Source: Grifola frondosa (taxonomy: Eukaryota > Basidiomycota > Agaricomycetes > Polyporales > Grifolaceae). From it: DNA of 64,000 nucleotides. Both the position numbers and the translations under genes were made by a program. The stretch lies in the NCBI GenBank assembly GCA_001683735.1, contig LUGG01000005.1:1054001-1118000 (forward strand), written 5' to 3'. Below, piece by piece: positions 23,268 to 36,179 of the stretch; within the stretch, counting starts at the first letter, position 1; every line of letters starts with the position of its first letter. The notes beneath the pieces are model-generated. The model ran no database searches and was not told where the DNA came from. It saw only the letters and a list, made by a program, of their open reading frames with translations.

Positions 23268-23564
23268 AGGGCCTGGGCGTGCGCTGCAACTGTCTTTGTA
23301 TTTTCCATTACATACTTTGATTATCAGCGGCGAGTTACCTTTCCTGATGCTTCATACTGTATGTCAAACGAGACAGCCCAGCGGTAATAAAAAAAAAAAC
23401 TCGCATGTATCGCTCGCACGGCCGCCCCTGTCGCCAGCGAGGGATGATCCGCCAAGGGACAGGCTTCGGATACCAGAATACGCTCAGTTTTCAGGTGTTG
23501 CAATTTTTGCTCTAGGGCACGCGGTCCTGTATTGTATTCAGGTGAATGTCTCTCGTCCATTGCA

Positions 23565-23918
23565 ATGTGTTATACTGAAGTCTGTCCCAGCGGCGATGAG
23601 CATGATTACTGCGAGTACGTCCATACGATCGCTCCGACAGAAGGCACCAAATTGTCTCGAATCTTCTCCGTCTTGCAAGCAATAGTCAAGTCTTTCTCAA
23701 TCACCATGGGGGTCCATAGGCGTAGATATCAGCTTCTTTCGCTCATGCCTACCTCTGATATTCTGCCGAAGCATCTCTCGCACACGCCCCCTGTCTTCTC
23801 TCTGATTAAATCAGGATCTATCTTTCGGTATATCTACCGCTGTTCATGGCCACTATCATCGTGCTACTCCTGGGTCATGCGCGTGCGCGGCATCGTTGAG
23901 CGCCCAAGTATGCTGTAA
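23565..23918 (+). CDS. hypothetical open frame after the triplication
   Basis: An ATG frame of 117 residues (MCYTEVCPSGDEHDYCEY at the start) begins about 70 bp after the last repeat unit. It may be an exon continued from the repeat region, since 'cgctcagttttcag' just before could be a splice acceptor. No family, motif or membrane segment was recognised. It may be spurious. Confidence 0.2.
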   Translation: MCYTEVCPSGDEHDYCEYVHTIAPTEGTKLSRIFSVLQAIVKSFSITMGVHRRRYQLLSLMPTSDILPKHLSHTPPVFSLIKSGSIFRYIYRCSWPLSSCYSWVMRVRGIVERPSML

Positions 23919-24511
23919 GTCTCGCGACCGACGTAGTCCTGCGGACAGTACTATAGAACTCGAACTCACTAACAGGGAGCCGGATACGTCATACCCTCTT
24001 CAAGCTCCTCACGCAGCAAGCGACGTACCGCTTGGACCCGCTCGTGGACGTTTGCCCTGGGCGGACGCTGGCGGCAGATAACGCGCTCGATCGGCCTCCT
24101 CGCCTCCCTGCTCTCGTGTCTCTGGACCAAGGCGAGCGACTGGAGCCGCGAGGGATTTCTTCGCGGGTTTCTGCTGGACGTGCGACTTCGCTGGGCGCCG
24201 GTCCTGGTATTTCAGTGATTGCGTGCTGGCGTTTTGACCATCCGGGACGACTGCTCGCGGTGCAGTGCCTGGCTCAGGATCTCTTGTGTAGACAATGACA
24301 GACAAGGGACGCAGCCATATATAATTTTCATAATATGGATTGGTCATGGTTCTTCCCTTAAAGGGGGATCATCAGCCATGATACTCTCTAGTATTGTTCA
24401 GTAGCGATGCGGAGGTTTCTGTACGATCTACAACAAACTCGAGAATTAGAGAAGATTAATATATATTACTTAATTTAGTTTGCATAAAATAATCTGCAAC
24501 TACATGCAATT
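23919..24511. other. no supported gene
   Basis: GC-rich open stretches occur on both strands at 24000-24350, but no motif or exon chain could be supported. Composition turns AT-rich from about 24420. Confidence 0.4.
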
Positions 24512-24731
24512 ATAATCAAGTATTTTACCTATTTCATCAGTGCATGCAATATGTTAACATGTACTACAATTATGACCATGCAAGCTCGGACAATCTCATT
24601 ATTTTTTTGACCTTTTAATCCACGGTGAATTAGGTGCAACTATTTCACCTATTTCATCAGTGCATGCAATATATTAACATGTACTACAATTATGGCCATG
24701 CAAGCTCGGACAATCTCATTATTTTTTGTCG
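24512..24731. repeat. AT-rich 120-bp direct duplication
   Basis: The segment with 'acctatttcatcagtgcatg' at 24527 recurs at 24647 (period 120 bp) with a few substitutions. It includes 'catgcaagctcggacaatc' and a T-rich run in both copies. Confidence 0.85.
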
Positions 24732-24806
24732 CTTTAATTTTTGGTCAGAGTATTATAAATTTGTTCTTGTATGATAATCACAAATACTTATGTATCATAA
24801 CAACAC

Positions 24807-26133
24807 ATGCTTTGGGACTGCGATCGGTACCATCTATGTATACCGGCGTCTCCCGATTTTTCTGATGTGGTACACCAATGGCGGGCAGGGGGTGCGGACG
24901 GAATGATGTTGGATCTCAGCGGTATTCAGGTAGGACCTGAGGAGCACGCGAGGTTACGCAGTCGTGGCCTGGTGGTTGGGGATATAGTTCTGGTGAAAGT
25001 GGAATTGGTGCAGGTCCGCGTGAACTGCTTGACGTGGCGTACATGGACCACTCTTTTCCACCTCGGTCCGGCGTTCCTACTTCAAGCTATGGTTGATCAA
25101 TGAGACAAGAATGTTGTGATAGTCGTGTTTCACCGGATGTGTGACTCAGAGCGGCATGTTTTCTTGAACACCAAGCGCGAAAGACCATCACAGGTGTTAT
25201 GTAACTAACACAGTACGAGTCGTGGTGCTACGGCCCGGTCCAACTTCCACTCCAACTATCGCGACCTCGGCATACAAACATAGCTCACCTCATTCAAGCA
25301 GCCTTCCTTCCCCCTTGGCTGATCGGATCATCAATATTGCGCATAACGTTCACTGGCATGACATGTGGGTAAGTACCTGCACATATCTCCTGCCTTAATG
25401 CAGGGCCGTCGCTCTCGTCCAGATGTATCAGACGTGGTATTTGAGTGGTAGCCGCATACGTTGAGATTGTGAGTTCATCAGCGGTACTGTAACGGGTCGG
25501 TGAACTACCAGGAGAGAAACACGTGAGTCGTTTTTAGGGGACTAGAGCGGAACCATCGTCCGCGGTTCAAGCCACAGCTTGTTCTTTCACTACCATTTAT
25601 CTTGCCATGGCTCATCAGCCCTATGAGGTGAGCCGAGCTTTCTGACGATGAGGATAGTAGTGACGGTTTCGCAGATTGTTACCATCAGAGGATACTATTT
25701 TCCTCTCGCCTCTAGTGCACACTTCTTTCATATTCCTGTCCACCGCTACGCTCAAGATAGAGGACATGATGTCGCTGTTGTGGACAGCATTTTTCGAGGA
25801 CAGGGCATCGTAAGGACTCATCGCACCCGTGTGCGTGACCCCAGGATGCACCACGGCCACACCGAGTTCACATTATGTTATCGTGAAGATCGCCACTTGC
25901 CACACACGAATATGAACGTATGCGGAGAAGGCGAAGGGGATTGGCGAGGTGAAATTATCGTTCTGCGACACAGCAAGTTTACAAGCAAGTATATCAATAT
26001 GCGACAGCATGATGATGAACTGGCCAGGGTGGTCACTCTCAGGTGGGTGTGGGCGGTTGGATGCTATGGCATATCCGTTCATCGTCGCATGCAGGTTCAT
26101 TTCCACAGAGCTACGCCGACGCAGTCTACATAG
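24807..26133 (+). CDS. possible fragmentary hypothetical gene
   Basis: Exon-like pieces in the same direction, which I could not join into one frame: 24807-25103 (with GLVVGDIVLVKVELVQVR, then continuing past one TGA into DKNVVIVVFHRMCDSERHV to about 25190); about 25310-25375 (LADRIINIAHNVHWHDMW, followed by a GT-AG intron with GTAAGT); and 25648-26133 (containing DWRGEIIVLRHSKFTSKYIN). The family was not recognised. It may be a decayed gene or two short ones. Confidence 0.25.
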
Positions 26134-27860
26134 CTAAATCCAAAGCGCAATGAAGTGCGCAGAGGCGTCAGGCCACGGGTATGTGTTCAACTCTGCCCCG
26201 TTCTGAACATTCGATAACATCATCATCTACATTGCAGTCCATACTCGGAGTTCCATTCTGCGCAGGCCGCAGATACATTAGAAGTAAGATATGGTCAGAT
26301 TCTGCGCTCCCGACAGCGGGACACGCTTTTTACCACCAAATTGATATGTCTGTTCGTCCTATTGCATGAAGCGCACTTCGCACGTGTTTCAAGTTTATCT
26401 CAACCGACCGGTGTAACGCCTGATCCAGGCATACGCGCGTGCGACACAGCCCTTTACCCACCGTCGTGGCGCCGATTGGTGGATCTAGATGATGCGCGTT
26501 GGTGATCGAGTGCTTGAGCTTGCATGAGCACTGGATTGATCAAGGACGACGCTCCGGACTGACGGTTAAACGTGCCGTATTGGCTAGGCACAGGCTGTGC
26601 AGCACCGTTTTTCATCTGAATTTTTAGGGCGTTGTGAAGATCAGGCTCGATTACCAATATATTATTGCCGACATTGTGAGTAACCACGAGATCGTTTCTC
26701 GGCGATTCTGGCTAATGCACCACCGCCCCACAGGGCAAGGGGCCGACAAGGGAAGTGGAGTCGAAGGCAGAGGGGTTATGGAGTCATCGCAGGGCTGGTC
26801 AACGCCTAGCCCATGCAATACCCCTTTTGACATGACACCCTCAAAAATTTGGCCGCTGCGTGTTCATGATACGGTGAAAATTTGCATGGCCTAGGATAGA
26901 CTTTGATGCCAACAATTTTCCTCATGCTTCATTAAGCCTGCCGACTCGGTCCTCGCAGATCTCGGGGAACGAGAGGGTGGTCGTTACCGGTGTCGGGGAG
27001 TGGACGTCCCGGAGGCATGTCGCAGGTGCAAGTGAGGTATTAACTGCCCTGACTGTCAGATCACACGTCGTCCGATCGTGTTGGCACACCGAGAGATTTG
27101 TAGCCAATCATTAATCTCGCACACAAAACCATTATTCGAACGTCGTCGTGTGTTGTATTGCTACTTGATAGTATAATTTGTGGAGAAAATCAAAGTATGG
27201 CATTATGAAACGAATTGAATGCTCTCTGCATGACATTTCAGTTGTCAGCGGGCGCAACGTCGTTGTGATCTCAGGGAGCGCACGGAATATATTGAAACCT
27301 TCCCCCATGCAACACCGCTGTGTGCAATTATTCACCATGTTACACATGGTTGATGTGAGGTTGTCACCCACACGTTTGCTCAGCGAAGAATGATCTGAGG
27401 TCAGATTGCACACAAGGGCAACAACCACTACGCAGTCTGTACAAATTGCATCCGCCAACGAAAATCACAAGATATGTGGGACACCACCACCTATTAGTAC
27501 ATACGAGCCGCGCAATCCATCAGAACCAAAGATTTCAACCACGCGAACCTGCGAGCAACGAACAAACTAAGAAGTGAGGCGACGTCTGTGCGTGGAATGA
27601 GCATGTCCACCAACATAAGTTCACACTTGCACACTCACTTCTTGACAGACACTGTGGATGGACCCGAGGCGGCGATCCTCTTCTTCGGCGAGGATGACCT
27701 GTTCATCCACCGTGATGAGATCAGTGAAGTTAACAGCCAACGTGGAAACTCACGTAGAATGGCGTGTGGACTTCCGAAGCAGTACGTCTTGCATCACAGT
27801 GTTTTGAGGACGACGGACTACAGACCCATATAATCAGTAGAGCAAACGAAGACAGACAAA
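26134..27860. other. no supported gene
   Basis: Several short frames on both strands without motifs. The part near 27600-27860 may contain 3' sequence of the minus-strand gene ending at 27861. Confidence 0.4.
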
Positions 27861-28925
27861 TCACTGACAATTCTGGGGCGTCGGTGTCCGCAGGCGGATT
27901 AAATCCTGCAACACAAACGAAACGTCTGCTGCACATTCCACCCACACAGAATCCTCGTCGATAGCCCCTTGGGTGCCCACCAAAAAAGGGTCACGACGGC
28001 GACGCGGATCCCACTGCGCCCACCTCTGTCCACAGCGGCCCACTGAGAAATATCCGCGGCGGCAACAAGGCGAAGCTCAGGAGACTTCATACACCTCCAA
28101 ACGGGGTTGGCCGACCACCACCATGCTCGCCACGCCGTGCCAAACTTGTGTTTCGATAGCTTCCTCGGACCACCAACCGGGTCTCTGCGGTGTTGAATCC
28201 AATTGCTAACTTGCTTGGGCCTACCCTTCGAGGTGAAGTTCTCTCGCTGGCAGGGGAAGTCAGAGACGAACAAACTCTGTGGAAGAATTTATGATACCTT
28301 GCAGTGTTGGCAGAGCGCCTCATAAGCTACCAGCAAATCGCACAACTTCCGACACTCGAACTTGATGAATGCAGTGACGTCTGCGCGTTCGTGCAGCGGT
28401 GCGTGGCGAATGAAGTGGAGCTCCTGGTCGGTCTTGACGGGTTCCAAACCACTCTGTACCTATGGGACGAGAAACGGGTTATTCGAGATACAACTCCAAA
28501 TTCCAGAATCACACAGACCTCCAACTCATCTTGCTCGGTCTCACTGCTCGCGTCCGATTCTGATGGCTCTGAATCCTGTCGATCACTCGGATCAGGGACA
28601 ACAACACTGATATCGTCTTTGACCGCATCCCCTTCGTCATCAGAGACATGGTCATGCACGCGTGGGGCTTCGGGAACGGAGCGTTCCACAGGGGCGAGGG
28701 CATGCGGAGGCACCGAGACTGGAAAAGTGAGCGATAACGTGCGCTGAGTCATCACAACACACCTGCAGCGGTCTCTCGGACCCAAGTGTCCACCGACACA
28801 CACGCCACGCAGGAGGATGTAATCAGTGCGACGTCATTGCGCCGGACTCCATCTTCGAGGCGCTCGATGGCGGCCTTAAGCACTGTGACACGGTGAGCAA
28901 CTTCGGTTTTAAGCAAGTCGATCAT
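27861..28925 (-). CDS. agaricomycete hypothetical protein with W-W-x-W motifs
   Basis: A minus-strand gene from ATG 28925. Exon 1 is a short amphipathic segment (MIDLLKTEVAHRVTVL). A 44-nt intron follows (GTGTGT...TTCCAG). Exon 2 is acidic and disordered (VSDDEGDAVKDDISVVVPD). A further intron leads to ELHFIRHAPLHERADVTAF, and another to NFTSKGRPKQVSNWIQ and FGTAWRAWWWSANPVWR. A final part includes SGIRVAVVTLFWWAPKG and then, in another frame, VWVECAADVSFVLQDL. The layout (WIQ, then W-x2-WW-x5-P-x-WR, then NG/SG-x6-LFWW) matches a family I know only as unannotated proteins of mushroom genomes. A one-base slip seems needed near 27980, in a run of six Ts. Function unknown. Confidence 0.55.
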
Positions 28926-28960
28926 GGTGGAGTGAGGGAAGTGGAACAGATCACCGTTCA

Positions 28961-29098
28961 CACCCACCGTTGTTTATAAAGTACTTCGCTCCCCACGGTT
29001 GAAAAGGAGACGCATCTGGAGACACCATGCACACCCACCGTTGTTTATACAGTACTTCCCTCCCACGGTTGAAAACGAGGCGCGTCTGGAAACATCAT
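28961..29098. repeat. ~70-bp direct duplication in a promoter region
   Basis: Two copies (28961-29031, 29032-29098) sharing 'cacccaccgttgtttata' and 'cacggttgaaaa', placed just upstream of the minus-strand ATG at 28925. Each copy ends with a sequence faintly like half a B box (catctggagacacc, cgtctggaaacatc). Confidence 0.75.
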
Positions 29099-30755
29099 GA
29101 GCCACATCTGCAGAGCACGATCACATGATGGATTCCCGCCACCGTGCCGTATAAGGAAACCTCCTCAGTCGAATGGTCACGTGCCACTGTGTTCAGAAAA
29201 CTTGTATTCACCGTATCTTAAGCCGATTCGGCGGAATCGGAACGTGATCATCAAGCAACCGGACGACGGACTTCCAGCTTCCAACTATCTTTAGTATGCC
29301 ACCCCCTTCTGGATGTCCGAGTTGGCCATAATCTTGCTGAGCTTGCTGCTAATACATGATTAAGCTCAGAGCCGCGCCCAGCGCCGAAACCGCAGCCTCT
29401 AGGCAACATCCCTCTCATATTCCTATTCACGACTTGTACGCTATGCACCATCTTTCTCCTGTGGCGGAGAGCGTCGACTCTTCGAACTGTTGTTGCTCAT
29501 CAGTGCGTGCTTCAACTCCAATGTGGTGTATCTGTGTCTCACTTTCCTCGTCTTGCGAAGGCTTAATACGTGGTCTGGAGGAGAGAGCGCAATCAGACTG
29601 TCAATAGATGATGGTCCTTCTGCACGAGAGTTCTTGGATGATGACTACGACGATGACAGCGAGAGATTGGCAGATGACGAGCCTCTGGCGATGACGGCGA
29701 AACGACTGGCTCGTGCAGGAGGGGTGTCCCCGAAGGGTGGCAGCTCTACTGAGCCTGCTGAGAGTCCGTCTCCTCCAGGCCCTCCAAAGACGTAATAGAG
29801 AAGGTATGATCACAACATTATATTCCGACGCTACTATAATACCTTCGTGTGGTTGGCCGCCCTTCGTCAGGGTTTTCGCTGGTCGGACATTCGGATGTGT
29901 ACGTTGATCATCTTACTGCGATTCTTATGTTAAGGCGGCTTCGCGCAGTCTTCATCTTTCCAGTCGCTCTCACACTTCAACATTCTGATCCTGCAGCTCG
30001 TCAAATGATTGATCGTGACATTCTTCGCTGTTCAATGTCCCACCTCTACTCTCAATTATATTCCGGTCGCTTTCGTACCTACCCAAATACCTGATCAAAC
30101 ACCTTGATTGCAGTATCTCGTTCATTTGGTCGTATCCCTTTTGTGGGGTAAAGTTCTTGATCGACAAGTCATGGCTAACACGATTCGACATTTGAAGTTC
30201 TAGATATGTGCTCAACACCTTGCACTGATGTCGCGGATCAATCCTCAATATCTGTAAGGACGCTGTATGCCTTCGGCTTGTCTTTATTCATCCTACTGCA
30301 TTCGACATGACCAGCCGTTCTACTGAAGGCGAGTGTTCTGGACCACAGTAATAGCAGCTGATGGAACGCGCGAAGCATTTTTGAAACTTTCAGGCGGTTC
30401 CGCGACGTGTATGTGCTGGCGCATGATGTCAAAAGTTGTCAGGTGGCGTTTGCGCCAATATACGTCAATATAACGGGCCGTGCAAAGAAGAACTTTCTTG
30501 CAGTCGGATCCTCTCCCCGTTGCTCTCATCCTCGAGCGGACATCACAGAGAGAAGCCAACAAACGTAACGTATCACTAAAGCACCGATCAGCACTCTTCA
30601 CGAAAATAGCCCGCTACAACTTTGCATCAGGATTGGATCACAAGGGTAGTGTTCTCCACCGTGCACCCGGTAATTCCGCTGCTGGGGACAGACGCATCAG
30701 TTGAGGATAAATTGAGGGCCTCTGAACCTCAATTTGTACTGTTGCACGCCATATC
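29099..30755. other. no supported gene; 5' flank of GH115 copy 1
   Basis: One acidic open stretch on the plus strand (about 29610-29795, with FLDDDYDDDSERLADDEPL) could be an exon but has no partner. The rest shows no motif. No A/B boxes were found. Confidence 0.4.
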
Positions 30756-33700
30756 ATGGTGCTCCACCTAATTCTGCTAGGCTTGTTAGTTGTTACCGAT
30801 GGTGTACGCGCCATCGGTCAGAGCACTTGCGTTGCATTCAAGTCTTCCTCTTCCACGTTCTCAATTGTCAGTAATGGCAAGGCTGCTCCTGTCCTCTTGT
30901 CTGCGGACGAATGGCCTGGTGTCCAGCGTGCGGCAACCGATTTCGCGTCCGACATCCAGCAGGTCACCGGTCTCAAGCCAACACTTTCAAACGTCACCTC
31001 ATCGCTCACATCCGGTCCTTCTACCGCCATCATCGTCGGTACACTGGGCAAATCATCTCTAATTAACGAAGTCGTGAATCGCACGAAGTTGGACGTGTCG
31101 TCCATCCAGGGACAATGGGAGGCGTTCATGGCGACGGAGGTCTCTAATCCTCTCCCCGGTGTGAAGAGCGCATATGTGATCATTGGAGCCGACAAGAGAG
31201 GTACTATTTTTGCGCTGTATGACCACTCAGAGCAATTTGGTAAGCACACGTACCTCGTCCTTTTCCTTTACACTCAACATCAATCAACAATCCAGGTGTC
31301 TCACCATGGTATTGGTAAGCATCCCTTCACTCTATCAATAACATCAGACCGTATTGTAACCATGTGGTCCTCAGGTGGGCGGATGTTCCCACGACAAAGA
31401 GTTCGGAACTTTTCGTGACATCCTCTGGTTGCTCGCATGGCTCGCCGACTGTTCAGTATCGCGCTATTTTCCTGAACGACGAGCAGCCCGCTCTGCAGAA
31501 TTGGGCTATGGAGAAGTTCACTAATGGCACGGGTGCGGCCTTAACTGGGTCCCCATTCAACCATTTTTTCTATACGAAGCTGTAAGCATATTTCAGCATA
31601 TCGTTAGACTACGTTCTGATGATATCTCTAGGTTCGAACTCATGCTTCGTATCAAGGCGAACTATTTATGGCCCGGTGAGTTAATTTTTCCAGCATTTTT
31701 TTGCAATGTGAAGTCCTGAATCTAAACCATTTTAGCAATGTGGAGCAGGTGATTATTTTCACGTGATCGCATCATCTTCCTCATGCGATATTTTAAACAC
31801 AGTGCGTTTGGCATCGATGACGCTCAGAATCAAGCTCTGGCAGACTGGTGGGGAATTGTGATGGGGACCAGTCATGAGGAGCCCATCATGAGGTCCACAC
31901 CAGTTGAATGGGATCTCTTCGGTTCTGGTCCTTGGGATTACGGTGTCAACGCTCAAAATATATATAATTTCTGGGTAGTTGGTGCCAACCGTTCCAAGAC
32001 TTTGAGAATATTTTCACAATCGGCATGCGAGGTGCAGGTATGTTATTCTTTGCGAAACCATTAATGAATTGAGATTCACCATGCTCTTTCTAGGCGATCG
32101 TACGTTGCAGTCGTCCTTGCCTGAGAATCATGAATTTGATGCGCTTCTTTGAAGTGCCCCTTGCGGAAGGCGAGGATATTCACTTCTTGAACAGATAGTT
32201 TCCGATCAGAGACAGTTGCTCACCGACGTGCTCAACGTTTCCGATATCACCACTGTCACACAGGTGTGGACGCTCTGTAAGCCATAGCTACGCTTCGTGT
32301 GTTTGTTTAGTTCTAACGATATCGGGTGTGAACAGACAAAGAAGTCGAAGGATATTACGAAGATGGCATGACAGTTCCTGACGATGTGATATTATTATGG
32401 ACAGACGACAAGTAAGTAATTCGAGGTTTTGACCAAAAACGTTCTCACTCTCGCCAATGACAGCTATGGGAACGTTCGTCGATACCCGCTTGTCAGTGAA
32501 CGCAATCGCACTGGCGGTAGTGGCGTGTACTACCATGTGAGGTGATCTACTAGTGTTATTTGTAACGCGCGCTTACAATGTTCTCGGTTCAGGTCGATTA
32601 TGTGCGTGTATTGAGTTGCATAGTTTCTTTTTCTTACTGTTCGGAGACAGGTTGGCGACCAAGGGATTACAAATGGATTGCTGTGAGTAACACTATGTAA
32701 AAAGGAATCAAAATTTGTCGCTAAAGCTCTCCGTGATATAGAGCAGTCAAATATCGAAGGTAGTCTACAATGATGAGTACTGCTGGTTCTCAATGCTAAC
32801 CAATTAATGTAGACATACGAACAGATGTCAGCTGCAGTGGCTCGTGATGCCGTTAGGATCTGGGTATTGAATGTTGGCGACTTGAAGCCATACGAATTGC
32901 ACACAGAATTTTTCATCACATACGGATGGGACGCGTCTCTGTGGAACCGGAACAACTTGGACACATTCGTCTCAAGTTGGGCACAGCGCGAGTTCGATAT
33001 CTCTATTCAGGATGCCACAGAGGTCGCCGACATCATCGCGAATGTAACACGCTGGAATGCGAGGAGGAAGCCCGAACTTCTCAACTCGACAACCTACAGC
33101 TTAACCAACTACCGGGAGTACGTTCATGCCTATTTTATCCATCATTAATACTGACCTTTTGGATAGGGCTGAAAACGCCTTGGCTGGGTGGGAGAGCTTA
33201 GTGATGCATCTACTCGTATCTACAATTCCCTTTCTTCCTCCATGCAGCCCGCATTCTTCCAGCTCGTCCATCATCCAGTGCAGGCCAGCTATACGCTCGC
33301 TAACATGTGGATCTCTCCGGCATCAACAACTTGCGAGCATCTCAAGCACGACTTAGTGCGAACGATTACGCCACTCAGGTGATGAATCTATTCCAGCAAG
33401 ATTATGACCTGGAGGTCGATTATCATACGTTGCTCAACGGTGAACTTCTACCCTCATCGTCATTCTAGTATGTCACTGATGTGCTTGACAGGAAAATGGT
33501 GGACACAATTTTCTCTTCTTTGCGCAACGCACTCACTATGTTAAATGTTTTCAGGGACCACATGATGGATCAAACACACGTCATGTATTATTATTGGCAG
33601 CAGCCCATGGCCAATACGTACGCTCCGTCTCGAAGTTGTGTGTTCGAGATCGTCTGACACTGCACGCCCATTAATAGAATGCCTTTCATCACTATGGTGC

Positions 33701-34956
33701 AACCCAAGAAGCAGGCCCTGCCTGGGGCCATGCGCATTGCGATTGAGGGTAGTCTGGCGCTTGGTTCGTAATTCAATAATATTCGCTGACGTTTGACGAT
33801 TAAACATCCATTATAGGCCCGGTGATAATATGTATGACTGTGAGCAGGGATACAGCTGTCCCAATCCGTCGGTATCCATCGATCCCTTCGTTCCCGCGGG
33901 CAACCGGTTCTTCGATGTGGGCGCTGGAGGACCGACGCCGTTCACTTTCACAGCAACGAGCAACGCGTCGTGGCTGAAGCTCTCTCCTGCGAAGGGTTCC
34001 ATCTCTCCTAGCTCGCTAGAACAGCGCGTCTTCGCGTCCGTGGATTGGAGCCAGGTCACAGGAGTGGAAAGTGCGGTTCTGACATTCGCCGCGAACGTCC
34101 AAGATCAGCCTCCTATGTCTCAGGATATCAATTTTGTCGCTAACCACACGTTGATACCCAGTGGATTCAAAGGTACGGGGAACATGAATGTCCTTAGGCG
34201 GGTTGACTGAGATCCGGAATTGTTCGTCAGGGTTTGTAGAAGGCGATGGCACGGTTTCCATCGAGGCAGCGCATGCTGCTAGGAATACCTCTGTGGACGG
34301 TCTTACCTGGGTTGAATTGCCTGGTATTGGACGAACACTGTCTGGAATAACGCCTTGGCCTCGAGGTGGGGATGATCGTAATTTTACTGCCGGAAGCGGA
34401 CCTAGCATGTGAGTCTTGAGATTGCTGCGAGTAGTGTTGTTTTTACTAACTCAACCTAGCGAATACGACTTCTACACGTTCAATACTCAAAACCAGACAG
34501 GCAATATTACCGTGACGACTTACGTCTCACCATCGCTGAATGGCCTTGGAGATGATAGGCCTCTCGCTATTGCGATACAGATCGATTCGGGCGCTCTGCA
34601 GGCAAACTATTTCGTCCCTCCTGCCTCTGGAGGAAATCTACCTCCTCAGTGGGACGGTAATGACGGTTGGGCTGCAAATAGTATAATCTCGGTCCCTATG
34701 GTTTTTACTGCTTCGTCTGGTGCTCACACGCTGAAAGTGAGTCGTCATCATGTTCCTTCTACTTCCTCGCTAACACACTTCAAGCTATTCATGATTGAAC
34801 CCTCTGTTGTTGTGCAAAAGATTGTGATCGGTGGGCGTACTTCTACGTTGACATTGTCTACTGATGTGCTGACTACGTTGTTTTCGTCCACTCGCAGACA
34901 CTGGTGGCGTGTTACCAAGCTACCTCGGGCCTCCAGAAAGTATTTACATGTCTTGA
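30756..34956 (+). pseudogene. GH115 xylan alpha-1,2-glucuronidase, copy 1, frameshifted
   Basis: Family GH115 enzymes remove (4-O-methyl)glucuronic acid side chains from glucuronoxylan outside the cell. An N-terminal signal peptide is visible (MVLHLILLGLLVVTDGVRA). Family landmarks run in order: YRAIFLNDEQPAL, ELMLRIKANYLWPAMW, FGIDDAQNQALADWWGIVMG, TSHEEPIMRSTP, PDDVILLWTDDN, FFITYGWDASLWNRNN, MMDQTHVMYYYWQQPMANT and a GH115_C beta domain beginning PGDNMYDCEQGYSC. About fifteen short GT-AG introns match those of copy 2. Compared with copy 2, single bases are missing near 32002, 32193, 32647, 33209, 33315 and 33752, each shifting the frame, so the copy as given cannot make the full enzyme. 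The end is TGA 34954-34956 after GVLPSYLGPPESI. Confidence 0.85.
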
Positions 34957-36179
34957 ATATCAGCGTTTCAGGAGGGCATTTTCTGTCACTATACGATTGA
35001 AATCTATTTCTCAGCCACTTTGAACATTTGAAGTCTGGATATTCTGACGCCCTCACCAGGCCCACATTTTTCGCTTTATTCGTACATATGTAGCTTTCGC
35101 TTCAGGGGTGCAAGGATTGCGGCCGACCTGCAGGGGACTGAGGATACTGTCGGGCCCCCTACATGGCAAGAGGCATCCAGCCCAGGGTGTCACACACTCA
35201 GAGCACGAGGGGATTTTGCCTCGCACTCTCTTACGTTCAATCGCCGGGAGCTTTACCTGTAACTGTTGCCTTTTGGTATTTTTCGGTAAGATCTACATAT
35301 ACTTTGGATTACGGTGTAACATAGCACCGGTTGGTGGATTGCAATAAAATAGGAGGGAAAAAAAGTCTGGATACGTGGGTTAAGGTAATGCGTCTCTCTT
35401 CCTTTGGACAACTGCCGTCGGGCGAGCTATGTATCCACACTAGAGACGGGAAAGGATATGATGATTCAGGCTGATTCAGCACATGCCTTCACATATGCTA
35501 TCCTTATTGTGACAATGACGAGCAGATATGCAATGCATGCCAATGTAGGTCACATAGCCTTATCTGTGCTGGCTGATTGGCTCGCACCCCTCAATATTTG
35601 ATTGTAACATATTCTATCTAATCAACATCTGAAGCCCGTCCACCTGCGGACCTAGCAAATGCCGTTTAAATTGAGCAAAATATAACCTTTCTTTAAAAGT
35701 ATGAATAATGCATGATTTTGCTATAAAATTCGGCCAAATTCGTAGCATGCCACACTGCGTGAATAGCACTCGGCAGCACTTATGTAGCACTTTGTAGCAT
35801 TGGCTATACCATGCTCTAATACTCAAAAATCTCGCTTGTTAGATAGCGCTCAATGAATATTGGTAGCTACACATATCACGACGAGCTACAAAATCATATA
35901 ACTATCCTTGACAGAAACTTTCCATATCCACTGCAAACTCGACCACGACGACGGTATGCGGGATGTTGAGATACCTCATGCAACTAGTTGCACACTGTTG
36001 AAGTGCACAACCGAAAGTATCGTACAACGGACTACTAAGAGACGACATATTCGACATATTCAACGTGCGCGAGACACACACTGTATCAGATTCAGTGAGA
36101 ATATTCTTGCAGCTAACAGTACAAACTCACCTTTCTACAGTCCAAACACAAGCCCAGTCCAAACGCAAGCCTGCTTCAT
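34957..36179. other. no supported gene
   Basis: Short frames only. 35690-35830 has repeated 'tagca' phrases (tagcatgccacac, tagcactcggcagcac, tagcacttt, tagcattgg) that may be remnants of a degenerate repeat. Confidence 0.4.

Larger units (their letters stand above)
21551..23492. repeat. tandem triplication of a ~647-bp unit
   Basis: Three head-to-tail units: 21551-22199 (649 bp), 22200-22846 (647 bp) and 22847-23492 (646 bp). They are nearly identical; the visible differences are one C in 'gacccc(c)ttgtag', one base in 'gcgag(a/t)tacc' and the length of an A-rich run. Each unit begins 'atcgacatctagcaatc', has a (CT)n-(CA)n tract, two well-formed GT-AG introns and a short reading frame, and ends 'cgctcagttttca'. 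The close match means a recent duplication. Confidence 0.95.

Noticed and set aside
21551..23492. CRISPR-like array
   Set aside because: Units are ~647 bp with no short repeat-spacer alternation, and the genome is eukaryotic.
24009..24347. Minus-strand Pro/Ala-rich 112-codon frame
   Set aside because: GC-rich with frames open on both strands, no motif, and no linked exon.
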